A stretch of 19,940 nt of DNA, taken from contig QOAM01000019.1 of assembly GCA_003978075.1 (NCBI GenBank), positions 1 through 19,940 on the forward strand. Direction: 5' to 3'. The notes under the pieces were generated by a model, which searched no databases, was not told the origin of the DNA, and saw only the letters and a list, made by a program, of their open reading frames with translations. Of the stretch, positions 1 to 6,107 are shown piece by piece; the stretch's first letter is position 1, and every line of letters starts with the position of its first letter. The position numbers were made by a program, and so were the translations under genes. This DNA is from Thermodesulfatator sp. (GTDB lineage Bacteria > Desulfobacterota > Thermodesulfobacteria > Thermodesulfobacteriales > Thermodesulfobacteriaceae).

Positions 1-1
1 C

Positions 2-106
2 CGCTTGGAGGCCTCTCGGGAGGCCGGCGAGGCCCTGCGGGAGCGGCTGGCCCAAGAAGCGGAGACCGAAGGCGAAAAGACTACCCCTCAACCTATGTGC
101 CGCTAA
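2..106 (+). CDS. C-terminal end of an unidentified protein (partial, cut by window start)
   Basis: Reading frame 2 is open from the window edge to a TAA at 104-106 and gives about 34 residues. They begin as a charged amphipathic helix (RLEASREAGEALRERLAQEA) and end in a short tail, EKTTPQPMCR. The helix has a strong G/C third-base preference like the real genes here, and a hairpin with a T-run follows directly (116-140), as expected at a gene end. Frame 1 is also open but has no such codon bias and runs through the hairpin. Too little is present to name a family; the rest lies upstream of the window. Confidence 0.55.
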   Translation, partial: RLEASREAGEALRERLAQEAETEGEKTTPQPMCR

Positions 107-115
107 AATTTAAAT

Positions 116-140
116 ATTTAGGGGTAAGCCTAAATTTTTT
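116..140 (+). terminator. Probable intrinsic terminator of the upstream + gene
   Basis: ATTTAGG (116-122) and CCTAAAT (129-135) form a 7-bp stem around a 6-nt loop, GGTAAG. The T-run 135-140 follows at once, ten bases after the TAA of the partial gene. The stem is A/T-rich and therefore weak. On the minus strand the same hairpin lies just past the TPR-protein stop at 140 and is followed by an A/T-rich tract, so it may serve both converging genes. Confidence 0.55.
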
Positions 141-904
141 CAAAAATTTTCGGAAGAGAGATTTTTGAGAAACATGAGCCGATCCTCGGCTTTAAGGGCC
201 CAGTCGCTCTCCGGGGCCAACTGGGTGATGGATTCCCAGAGGTGCCGGGCCTTGTCCAGCTCCCCTAGCCGAAAGTAAGTCTCCCCCAGCCAGTAACGGG
301 CCGCCATGTCGTTGTGATCAAAACGCACCGCCCGCCGAAAGTCCAATCTGGCGTCTTCCCAGCGGCCCTCCTCAAAGGCAATGAGCCCGGCGTAATAGTA
401 GGCTTTGGAATAGCGGGGATTGAGCTTGAGGGCCTTCTCCAAAGAGGCCAAGGCCTTCTGGTCGTCGCCTTTCTTGTGCCAGGCCCAGCCGAGGTTGGTC
501 AGGGCCATGAAGGGCTTGGTGTAAAGGGGATTGGCTAGGGCCTTCTTAAAATAGGCGATGGCCTGGTCATAGTTCCCCCGCAGGAGGTAGAGAGAGCCTA
601 AGTTGTTCAGGGCCTCGGAATAATGGGGATCGAGTTGAAGGGCCTTTTCAAATTGGGCCCGGGCCTTCTCATACTCCTCCCGGCCCAGGTAGATCAGGCC
701 CAGGAGGTTGTAAACCTCCGGATCCTGAGGAAACTCCTCTTGAGCCAGCAAGGCCTCCCGCAGGGCCTCCGGATAGCGTTCGTCTTTGAGATACACATAG
801 GCCAGCTCCTTGTGGATGGCCGAGGCCTCCCGATGGTAGGTCACCGGCGTGCTTTCACAGGCTGCAAGGAGAAAAAGACCGAGGAGAAAAAGGGCCTTCT
901 TCAC
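140..904 (-). CDS. TPR-repeat lipoprotein (PilF/PilW-like)
   Basis: A 254-residue protein of tandem tetratricopeptide repeats, which act as protein-protein interaction scaffolds. The GTG start at 904 was chosen because it begins a lipoprotein signal: two Lys, a hydrophobic run, then the lipobox LAAC with Cys16 as the lipidation site. An in-frame extension to 1258 would run through the spacer and into hisG in the antisense direction, and is rejected. About six TPR units fill residues 30-240, with typical phrases such as EVYNLLGLIYLGREEYEKA and SEALNNLGSLYLLRGNYDQA. A single lipoprotein built almost wholly of TPRs resembles PilF/PilW, the outer-membrane lipoproteins that help type IV pilus secretin assembly, but no pilus genes are nearby, so the role is open. 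It follows hisG by 71 bp and may be cotranscribed. The start has only a weak GAGG 10 nt upstream. Confidence 0.85.
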   Translation of the reverse strand: MKKALFLLGLFLLAACESTPVTYHREASAIHKELAYVYLKDERYPEALREALLAQEEFPQDPEVYNLLGLIYLGREEYEKARAQFEKALQLDPHYSEALNNLGSLYLLRGNYDQAIAYFKKALANPLYTKPFMALTNLGWAWHKKGDDQKALASLEKALKLNPRYSKAYYYAGLIAFEEGRWEDARLDFRRAVRFDHNDMAARYWLGETYFRLGELDKARHLWESITQLAPESDWALKAEDRLMFLKNLSSENF

Positions 905-909
905 GGAGA

Positions 910-927
910 TGAGACCTCGGTAAAGTC
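910..927 (+). repeat. Intergenic repeat copy 1 (TGAGACCT core) plus adjacent hairpin
   Basis: TGAGACCTCGGTAAAGTC lies in the hisG/TPR spacer and matches a minus-strand copy at 16327-16344 at 17 of 18 positions. The TGAGACCT core recurs at 3092-3099 and 9670-9677 (other strand), each time in a spacer. Here it overlaps the weak ribosome-binding site of the TPR gene. Next to it is a small hairpin, GGGC-TTC-GCCC, at 941-951 with flanking TT/AA. Nature unknown; a mobile-element (MITE-like) remnant or a regulatory/RNA element are both possible. Confidence 0.55.
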
Positions 928-975
928 CTCTTTTCGTTGGGGGCTTCGCCCAAAAAACCCCTTTCACCACTTTAT

Positions 976-1854
976 TTAGATCACCTTGTTCAAGGAATAT
1001 TCGATGATCCCTTGAGCCCCGGCCTCGATGAGGCGGGGTACCAGCTCCCGCACCACCTCTTCCGAGACCACGGTCTCCACGGCATACCAGCCTTCCTGGT
1101 AAAGCCGGGCGATGGTGGGGGCGGTGAGGCTGGGAAGGAGTTGCACTACCCGGTCCAGGTCCTTCTCCGAGACATTCATCTTGAGCCCCACCAAACGATC
1201 GGCCCTCAAAGCTCCCTGAAGGAGAAGGGCCAACTGTTCGATCTTCCTGCGCTTCCAAGAATCGGCCCAGGCGGCCTGATTGGCGATGAGCTGCGGGTGA
1301 GTAACCATAAGTTCGTGGATGATCTTGAGGCCGTGGGCCCGGATGGTGGAACCGGTCTCCGTGACTTCCACGATGGCATCAGCCAGTCCCTGCACCACCT
1401 TGGCCTCCGTAGCCCCCCAGGAAAACTCCACCTCTACCGGAATGCCCCTTTCCGCAAAGTAGCGTCGGGTGAAGTTGACCAGCTCGGTGGCGATCTTTTT
1501 GCCCCGCAGGTCCTCCAGGGTGCGAATTTCCGAATCCGCCGGCACAGCCAACACCCACCGGGCCGGACGCTTGCTCACCTTGGAGTAGATGAGGTCAGCT
1601 ACTGGAACCACCTTGGAGTCGTTTTCCAGGATCCAGTCCTTGCCGGTGATTCCGGCGTCCAGCACCCCGGCCTCCACATAGCGGCTCATCTCCTGGGCCC
1701 GGCAGATGGCGCAGGAGATCTCCGGATCGTCGATCTCCGGGAAATAGCTGCGATGATGCACCTTTACCCGCCAGCCGGATTTCTCCAGAAGCTCCAGAGT
1801 GGCCTTCTCCAAGCTTCCCTTGGGAATGCCGAACTTAAGGACCCTTTCGCCCAT
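976..1854 (-). CDS. hisG: ATP phosphoribosyltransferase, long form
   Basis: Catalyses the first step of histidine synthesis: ATP + PRPP to phosphoribosyl-ATP, in the cytosol. The 292-residue protein opens with the family start LKFGIPKGSLEKATLELLEK and carries the PRPP-binding segment DAIVEVTETGSTIRAHGL near residue 165. The C-terminal ~80 residues (from about VGLKMNVSEKDLDRVVQLLP) match the regulatory domain that distinguishes long-form HisG, which is inhibited by histidine and needs no HisZ partner. The ATG at 1854 is preferred over 1872 because GGAGGAGG sits 5 bases before it and would lie inside the longer version. It overlaps the end of hisI by 20 bp, so translation is probably coupled. 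The regulatory property is family knowledge, not shown here. Confidence 0.97.
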   Translation of the reverse strand: MGERVLKFGIPKGSLEKATLELLEKSGWRVKVHHRSYFPEIDDPEISCAICRAQEMSRYVEAGVLDAGITGKDWILENDSKVVPVADLIYSKVSKRPARWVLAVPADSEIRTLEDLRGKKIATELVNFTRRYFAERGIPVEVEFSWGATEAKVVQGLADAIVEVTETGSTIRAHGLKIIHELMVTHPQLIANQAAWADSWKRRKIEQLALLLQGALRADRLVGLKMNVSEKDLDRVVQLLPSLTAPTIARLYQEGWYAVETVVSEEVVRELVPRLIEAGAQGIIEYSLNKVI

Positions 1855-2230
1855 AGACCTCCTCCGGATCAAAGATCTTGGGAGAGACTGTTTCCACTTC
1901 CCCGCCCGGGGTCAGACGCCGATAGAAACAGGAACGATGCCCGGTATGACAAGCCGCACCCCCGCGCTGTTTCACCTTCAGAAGCACCGCATCGGCATCG
2001 CAGTCCAGGAGGACCTCCCGCACCTCTTGGATATGTCCGGAGGTCTCTCCTTTGAGCCAGATCTTCTTCCGGCTGCGGCTGTAAAAATGGGCCTTGCCGG
2101 TTTCGAGCGTCCTCCGCCAGGCCTCCTCGTTCATGTAGGCCAGCATAAGGACCTCCCCGCTTTCAGCGTCCTGCACGATGGTCGGGACCAGGCCGTCCAT
2201 TTTCGAAAAGTCCGGGGTCAATTTTGCCAT
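1835..2230 (-). CDS. hisI: Phosphoribosyl-AMP cyclohydrolase
   Basis: Opens the purine ring of phosphoribosyl-AMP, the third step of histidine synthesis. The 131-residue protein has the family core LVPTIVQDAESGEVLMLAYM and the metal/active-site block DCDADAVLLKVKQ...ACHTGHRSCFYR, with the Cys, Asp and His residues that bind Zn2+ and Mg2+. No HisE (pyrophosphohydrolase) domain is fused at the C-terminus, so hisE must lie elsewhere. The ATG at 2230 has GGAGGAGG 6 bases upstream; a 15-residue extension to 2275 would run over this site and into the end of trpC. It sits 22 bp after trpC and overlaps hisG. Confidence 0.97.
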   Translation of the reverse strand: MAKLTPDFSKMDGLVPTIVQDAESGEVLMLAYMNEEAWRRTLETGKAHFYSRSRKKIWLKGETSGHIQEVREVLLDCDADAVLLKVKQRGGAACHTGHRSCFYRRLTPGGEVETVSPKIFDPEEVYGRKGP

Positions 2231-2252
2231 TTTCGGCCTCCTCCGGTTTTTA

Positions 2253-3044
2253 CTACGGGCCTTTAAGCCCGGCAAGGTGACGCGTGAAAGTCCGCAGACG
2301 CTCCTCCGGGTCCGGGGCGGTGACCAGGGCCTCCCCGATGAGAAAGGCCGTCACTCCGGCCCGGGCCAGGCGCTCGAGGGTCTCCCCCTGAGAGAGGCCG
2401 CTTTCCGAAACCACCACCCGATCTCGAGGGATGCGGGGAAGGAGACCCAGGGTGGTCTCCACCGAGACCTCGAAGGTCCGGAGGTTGCGGTTGTTGATCC
2501 CCAAAATTTGAGCCCCGGCGGATAGGGCAATCTCCAGCTCCTCCTCTTGGTGGACCTCCACCAGGGCGGAGAGGCCGAGCCTTTGGGCGTAATGTAGGAG
2601 CTCCCTCAGCTCCTCCGGGGTAAGGGCAGCCACGATGAGGAGGACCGCATCCGCCCCGAAGGCCCGGGCCTCCTCGATCTGCACCGGGTCGAGGATAAAG
2701 TCCTTGCGCAGCAGGGGGAGTCCCACCTGGCTCCTCACCGCCGCCAGGTACTCCAGAGAGCCCTGAAAATAGGGCTCATCGGTGATCACGGAGATGGCCG
2801 CCGCTCCGGCCTGGAGATAGGCCCGGGCCAGCCGTAGAGGGTGAAAGTCTCGGGCCAGGAGGCCCTTGGAAGGAGAGGCCCTTTTAATCTCCGCGATGAC
2901 CGCCGGACGCTTTTCTCGCAGGGCCTGCGCCAAGTCCCGCCGAGGGGCCTCCCAAAAAGGACGAAAAAAAAGCCCTCGACGCCTGCGGGCCGCGATTTCT
3001 TCCCTCTTTCGCTGGAGAATCTCCTCCAGAAGACCCTTGGCCAT
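2253..3044 (-). CDS. trpC: Indole-3-glycerol phosphate synthase
   Basis: Closes the indole ring in tryptophan synthesis, converting CdRP to indole-3-glycerol phosphate. It is a 263-residue (beta/alpha)8 barrel of the usual single-domain length, without a fused TrpF. Hallmarks in order are EIKRASPSKG (Glu52, Lys54), LRKDFILDPVQI (Lys114), LVEVH (Glu163), GINNRNLRTF (Asn185) and SESG (Glu214), all at the catalytic positions of the family. ATG 3044 is preferred because GGGG lies 6 bases upstream; GTG 3062 and ATG 3050 are in frame but poorly spaced. It is the first gene of the minus-strand set trpC-hisI-hisG and diverges from rpmH. A lone trp gene joined to two his genes implies that the rest of both pathways is dispersed. 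Confidence 0.97.
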   Translation of the reverse strand: MAKGLLEEILQRKREEIAARRRRGLFFRPFWEAPRRDLAQALREKRPAVIAEIKRASPSKGLLARDFHPLRLARAYLQAGAAAISVITDEPYFQGSLEYLAAVRSQVGLPLLRKDFILDPVQIEEARAFGADAVLLIVAALTPEELRELLHYAQRLGLSALVEVHQEEELEIALSAGAQILGINNRNLRTFEVSVETTLGLLPRIPRDRVVVSESGLSQGETLERLARAGVTAFLIGEALVTAPDPEERLRTFTRHLAGLKGP

Positions 3045-3081
3045 TGACATCCCCAGGGCCACCGGTTTTATTTAGGCCAAA

Positions 3082-3105
3082 CATTTTAGAGAGGTCTCAT
3101 TTTAG
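3082..3105 (+). repeat. Direct repeat CATTTTAG x2 around intergenic repeat copy 2, in the trpC/rpmH divergent spacer
   Basis: CATTTTAG occurs at 3082-3089 and again at 3098-3105, separated by AGAGGTCT. The second copy together with the middle contains AGGTCTCA (3092-3099), the reverse complement of the TGAGACCT intergenic repeat. The 16-bp period and the divergent spacer would suit an operator for trpC and/or rpmH, but may also just be the repeat family. On the minus strand the left CATTTTAG supplies TAAAAT, a good -10 candidate. Confidence 0.4.
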
Positions 3106-3109
3106 TCCA
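3083..3109 (-). promoter_or_regulatory. Candidate sigma70 promoter for trpC-hisI-hisG
   Basis: On the minus strand TGGACT (3104-3109) and TAAAAT (3083-3088) are 15 bp apart, matching the -35 and -10 consensus at 4 and 5 of 6 positions. They lie about 39 bp upstream of the trpC start. The spacer is short, so this is weak. I see no equally good pair for rpmH on the plus strand in 3045-3141, although that operon should also start here. Confidence 0.3.
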
Positions 3110-3141
3110 TCCGGTGGAAATTTTAAGGGCGGAGGCCGAAA

Positions 3142-3279
3142 ATGCCCAAGAGGACTTATCAACCGAGCCGCATAAAGCGCAAGCGGTGTCACGGCTTTCG
3201 AGCGCGGATGAGTACCCGCTCCGGACGGAGGATCCTGCGCCATCGGCGGCGCAAGGGCCGCTGGCGTCTTACGGTCTAA
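3142..3279 (+). CDS. rpmH: Ribosomal protein bL34
   Basis: A 45-residue, very basic protein of the large ribosomal subunit, missed by a long-ORF search because it is short. It starts MPKRTYQPSRIKRKR and continues HGFRARMSTRSGRRIL, the almost invariant L34 pattern, ending in KGRWRLTV. The ATG at 3142 has GGAGG at 3131-3135, 6 bases upstream. It leads the plus-strand cluster rpmH-rnpA-yidD-yidC-jag-mnmE and is followed by rnpA after only 2 bases. The whole gene is also open in the rnpA frame (see findings). Confidence 0.98.
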   Translation: MPKRTYQPSRIKRKRCHGFRARMSTRSGRRILRHRRRKGRWRLTV

Positions 3280-3281
3280 GC

Positions 3282-3635
3282 TTGAAGCGTGAGGGACTCT
3301 CCCGGGCCGAGCGCCTCTCCCGCAAGCGAGATTTTGAAAGGGTCTTTCGGGAGGGGCAACGCCTGGATCTCCCTTACCTGCGAGTGATCTATGCCCCTAA
3401 CAACTGCGACCGAAGGCGTATCGGGTTTGCGGTCTCCAAGAAGGTAGGGAAAGCCGTGGTGCGCAATCGTATTAAACGCCTCCTCCGCGAGACCTTCCGC
3501 CGACACAAGGAGATCTTCCCTCCCCATTGCGATTTCGTCTTCATCCCACGCCGGGAAGTGGCCCAGCTTTCACCTCCGGAAATAGCCCGGGACCTGGCGG
3601 AGGCCTTCCAGAAATGTTCATCCGGCTCCTCCTAG
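3282..3635 (+). CDS. rnpA: Ribonuclease P protein component
   Basis: Protein cofactor of RNase P, which removes 5' leaders from pre-tRNA. The 117-residue product has RKRDFERVFREGQ near the N-terminus, GFAVSKKVGKAVVRNRIKRL (the RNR box that contacts RNA) and a C-terminal helix ending SPPEIARDLAEAF. The TTG start at 3282 is proposed because it lies 2 bases past the rpmH stop, allowing re-initiation, and puts the family start at the usual distance from DFERV; it has no ribosome-binding site of its own. The same frame is open back to a GTG at 3114, across all of rpmH, so a longer N-terminus as in Thermus cannot be excluded. Its end overlaps yidD by 22 bp. Confidence 0.93.
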   Translation: MKREGLSRAERLSRKRDFERVFREGQRLDLPYLRVIYAPNNCDRRRIGFAVSKKVGKAVVRNRIKRLLRETFRRHKEIFPPHCDFVFIPRREVAQLSPPEIARDLAEAFQKCSSGSS

Positions 3636-3841
3636 CGCTGATCAGACTCTATCGCCTGGTGCTCTCCCCCTGGCTTCCGGGACACTGCCGTTTTTATCCC
3701 TCGTGTAGCCGCTACGCCGAGGAGGCCCTTCGGCGCTACGGACTTTTACGCGGAGGTTGGCTCTCCCTGAAACGGCTCCTACGCTGTCACCCCTGGCATC
3801 CTGGGGGCTACGATCCGGTGCCTGAAGGAGGAAAGGTATGA
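3614..3841 (+). CDS. yidD: Membrane protein insertion efficiency factor YidD
   Basis: A 75-residue protein associated with the inner membrane that assists YidC-dependent insertion. It has an amphipathic/hydrophobic N-terminus (IRLLLALIRLYRLVLSPWLP) and the full family signature: CRFYPSCSRYAEEAL, the GGW...KRLLRCHPW block and HPGGYDPVP. The ATG at 3614 lies inside rnpA, with GGAGG 10 bases upstream. The stop overlaps the yidC start as ATGA. The position between rnpA and yidC is the conserved one. Confidence 0.97.
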   Translation: MFIRLLLALIRLYRLVLSPWLPGHCRFYPSCSRYAEEALRRYGLLRGGWLSLKRLLRCHPWHPGGYDPVPEGGKV

Positions 3842-5460
3842 ACGAAGATCCGGGCATGGAAGTACGGGTCCTGCTCGCGGTGGTACTCTCGCTCCTGATC
3901 ATCCTGGCTTTTAACGCCTGGTATGCCAAGCACTATGGCAAATTCAAGGCCCCCTCTAAGGTAAATCCCCGGAGCCGACCCTCTCCGAAGCCGGGGGCCA
4001 AGTCCCTCCTCCAAAAACCCTCGCAGAAGCCCCTCTTGCGAGTGAGGGTCCTTCCCGTGGAGACGGACCTTTTTTCCGCACGCCTGACCGAGGCCGGGGG
4101 TCGTTTTCAGAGCTTCCGGCTCAAACACTACCGCCAGGACAAAGGGCCTCAATCCCCTTTGGTGGAGTTGGTTTCGGCCCCTAAGCAGGGGCTCCCCATC
4201 GAGATCTATCCCGCAAGCCATCCGGAGCTGGCGGTGCGTCCCCTTCAGGGCCAGCCCGAGGCCCTCAAACTCTCCAGGAACGAGTGGGGCCAGGTCTCCT
4301 TTCACCCCCGGGAAAAGAGCCCTCTCCTCCTCGAAAGGACCTTTCTCTTTTCCGGAAGAAGTTATCTCTTTCATCTGAAGGTAAAGGTGACCAATCCGGG
4401 AAAAAGCCCGGTCAAGGACAGGCTCCTTTTCCGGTTAGTGGAGTCTCCTTTTTCGCGCTCCACCCGCTATGTGTTTAAAGGTCCGGCCTATATGGATGGG
4501 AAAAGGCTCCAAGAGGTCAAACTCAAAAGGCCCGGGGATTTTCGGGAATACACCGGGCCGGTCTCCTGGGTAGCTTATGAGGATGCCTATTTCATTTTGG
4601 CCCTCCTTCCGGAAGAGGGATCCTCCTGGCACCTCACCTTTCGACGCCTGGCACAGAAAACCGACGAGGTCATGCTCTGGTCGCCGGAGTTTGAGTTGGG
4701 GCCCGGGGCCTCGCGCACCTTTCGGCTGGCAGCCTATTTCGGCCCCAAGCGCATGGAGGATCTCAAGACCGTGGGGCACGGACTGCCCGCGGCCCTGCAC
4801 TTCGGTATCTTCGATCCGGTAGCCAAACCCCTCCTCTGGTGTCTTAAGTTCTTTCACCGTTATGTGGGCAACTACGGCTGGGACATCATCCTCCTGACCT
4901 TCCTGGTGCGCATCATTTTCTGGCCCCTCAACCACCTGAGCTACAAGAGCATGAAAAAGATGCAGGAGATCCAGCCTGTGATCCAGCGTCTGCGGGAAAA
5001 ATACAAGGACGATCCCCAGCGGCTCCAGCAGGAGCTCATGCAGGTCTATCGCACTTACAAGATCAATCCCTTTTCCGGGTGTCTGCCCATGCTCATCCAG
5101 ATTCCCGTCTTTTTCGCCCTTTACAAGGTGCTCCTTCAGGCCATTGAATTGCGGCACGCGCCCTTTTGGGCCTGGATCGACGACCTTTCCGCCCCGGACC
5201 GTCTACCTGTGGGAGTGGATATACCCTATCTTCACGGACTTCCGGTGCTTACTATCCTCATGGGAGTTTCCATGTATATACAACAGAAACTTTCACCGGC
5301 CTCTCTTGATCCCACCCAGGCCCGTCTTATGCTTATTATGCCGGTGGCCTTTACCGTGCTCTTTGTGAACTTCCCTTCAGGTCTGGTACTTTACTGGCTG
5401 ACCAACAACCTGCTTTCCATTGTTCAGCAGGTAATGACCAATAAACTTCATGCGAGGTGA
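3838..5460 (+). CDS. yidC: Membrane protein insertase YidC/Oxa1
   Basis: Inserts and folds membrane proteins, alone or with SecYEG, in the cytoplasmic membrane. The 540-residue protein has the Gram-negative layout: TM1 near residues 8-25, a large periplasmic P1 domain (about 60-320), then the conserved five-helix core. TM2 (about 346-366, GWDIILLTFLVRIIFWPL) carries Arg358 at the position of the hydrophilic-groove arginine. A cytoplasmic hairpin (IQRLREKYKDDPQRLQQELM) and FSGCLPMLIQIPVFFALYK (about 411-430) follow, with TM4 near 466-486 and the last helix in FPSGLVLYWLTNNLLSIVQQ. The start is fixed by the ATGA overlap with yidD and by GGAGG upstream. The P1 domain argues for a diderm organism. 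Confidence 0.98.
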   Translation: MNEDPGMEVRVLLAVVLSLLIILAFNAWYAKHYGKFKAPSKVNPRSRPSPKPGAKSLLQKPSQKPLLRVRVLPVETDLFSARLTEAGGRFQSFRLKHYRQDKGPQSPLVELVSAPKQGLPIEIYPASHPELAVRPLQGQPEALKLSRNEWGQVSFHPREKSPLLLERTFLFSGRSYLFHLKVKVTNPGKSPVKDRLLFRLVESPFSRSTRYVFKGPAYMDGKRLQEVKLKRPGDFREYTGPVSWVAYEDAYFILALLPEEGSSWHLTFRRLAQKTDEVMLWSPEFELGPGASRTFRLAAYFGPKRMEDLKTVGHGLPAALHFGIFDPVAKPLLWCLKFFHRYVGNYGWDIILLTFLVRIIFWPLNHLSYKSMKKMQEIQPVIQRLREKYKDDPQRLQQELMQVYRTYKINPFSGCLPMLIQIPVFFALYKVLLQAIELRHAPFWAWIDDLSAPDRLPVGVDIPYLHGLPVLTILMGVSMYIQQKLSPASLDPTQARLMLIMPVAFTVLFVNFPSGLVLYWLTNNLLSIVQQVMTNKLHAR

Positions 5461-5465
5461 GGGCG

Positions 5466-6107
5466 ATGACCGAAGAACGCATCTTTGAGGCTAAGACTGT
5501 GGATCAGGCCATTGAAGAGGCCTGCCGAGTAATGGGATGTCTTCCGGAGGACTTGGAGATCGAAATCCTGGAGCACGGCTCCAGCGGCCTCTTCGGCCTA
5601 GGAGCCAAGAAGGCCCGGATCAAGGTGCGCCTCAAGCCGGAGAAGATCCTTTCCGAGCGGGCCAACCGGGCGGTGATGTTCCTCAAGGAACTCTTTCTCT
5701 CCGGGGAATTGAAACTCGAGCCCCAGGCAGAGCTAGCCGAGGATCATGTGGTGATCAATTTGACCGGGGAGGACCGGGAGATCTTTACCCAGAACGGGGG
5801 GGCGGCACTGGAGGCCCTGGAATTCTTGGTAAACAAGGTAGTGGCTCGGCGGCTGGGGATAGGGCCCAAGATCGTGGTGGACACCAACGGTTTTCGAAAG
5901 GAAAGGGAAAAGGAGATCCGGGAGATGGCCCTTAAGGCCGCGGAAAAGGCCAAAAAAAGCGGAAAGCCTGTCCCCCTTCCTCCCATGAGTGCTCGGGAGC
6001 GCCGCCTGGTGCATGTGGCCCTGAGGGGGCGCAAAGATGTGGAGACGCGTAGCGCGGGCAAGGGCGAGCGTCGCCATGTAGTGATCCATCCCGCGCGCCG
6101 GAAATGA
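5466..6107 (+). CDS. jag: Jag/KhpB RNA-binding protein (Jag-N, KH and R3H domains)
   Basis: A 213-residue cytoplasmic RNA-binding protein whose gene commonly follows yidC. The N-terminal Jag domain (about 1-50) has the phrase IEILEHGSSGLFGLGAKKARI. A KH domain follows (about 75-145, with VVINLTGEDREIFTQNGGAALEAL and a long helix). The C-terminal R3H domain has RRLVH, matching the R-x3-H motif, and a typical GKGERRHVVI end. ATG 5466 is preferred because GAGGTGA precedes it by about 7 bases; a GTG at 5457 overlaps the yidC stop as GTGA and is the alternative. It ends in an ATGA overlap with mnmE. KhpB homologues bind RNA and affect cell-wall growth in Firmicutes; the role here is unknown. Confidence 0.95.
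   Translation: MTEERIFEAKTVDQAIEEACRVMGCLPEDLEIEILEHGSSGLFGLGAKKARIKVRLKPEKILSERANRAVMFLKELFLSGELKLEPQAELAEDHVVINLTGEDREIFTQNGGAALEALEFLVNKVVARRLGIGPKIVVDTNGFRKEREKEIREMALKAAEKAKKSGKPVPLPPMSARERRLVHVALRGRKDVETRSAGKGERRHVVIHPARRK

Noticed and set aside
905..1258. N-terminal extension of the TPR lipoprotein back to 1258
   Set aside because: The extra residues are antisense to hisG and the spacer; the lipoprotein signal at 904 marks the true start.
937..2055. A 372-codon plus-strand ORF opposite hisG and hisI
   Set aside because: It is the antisense of two well-conserved genes; the translation has no family features and its openness follows from G+C-rich codon bias.
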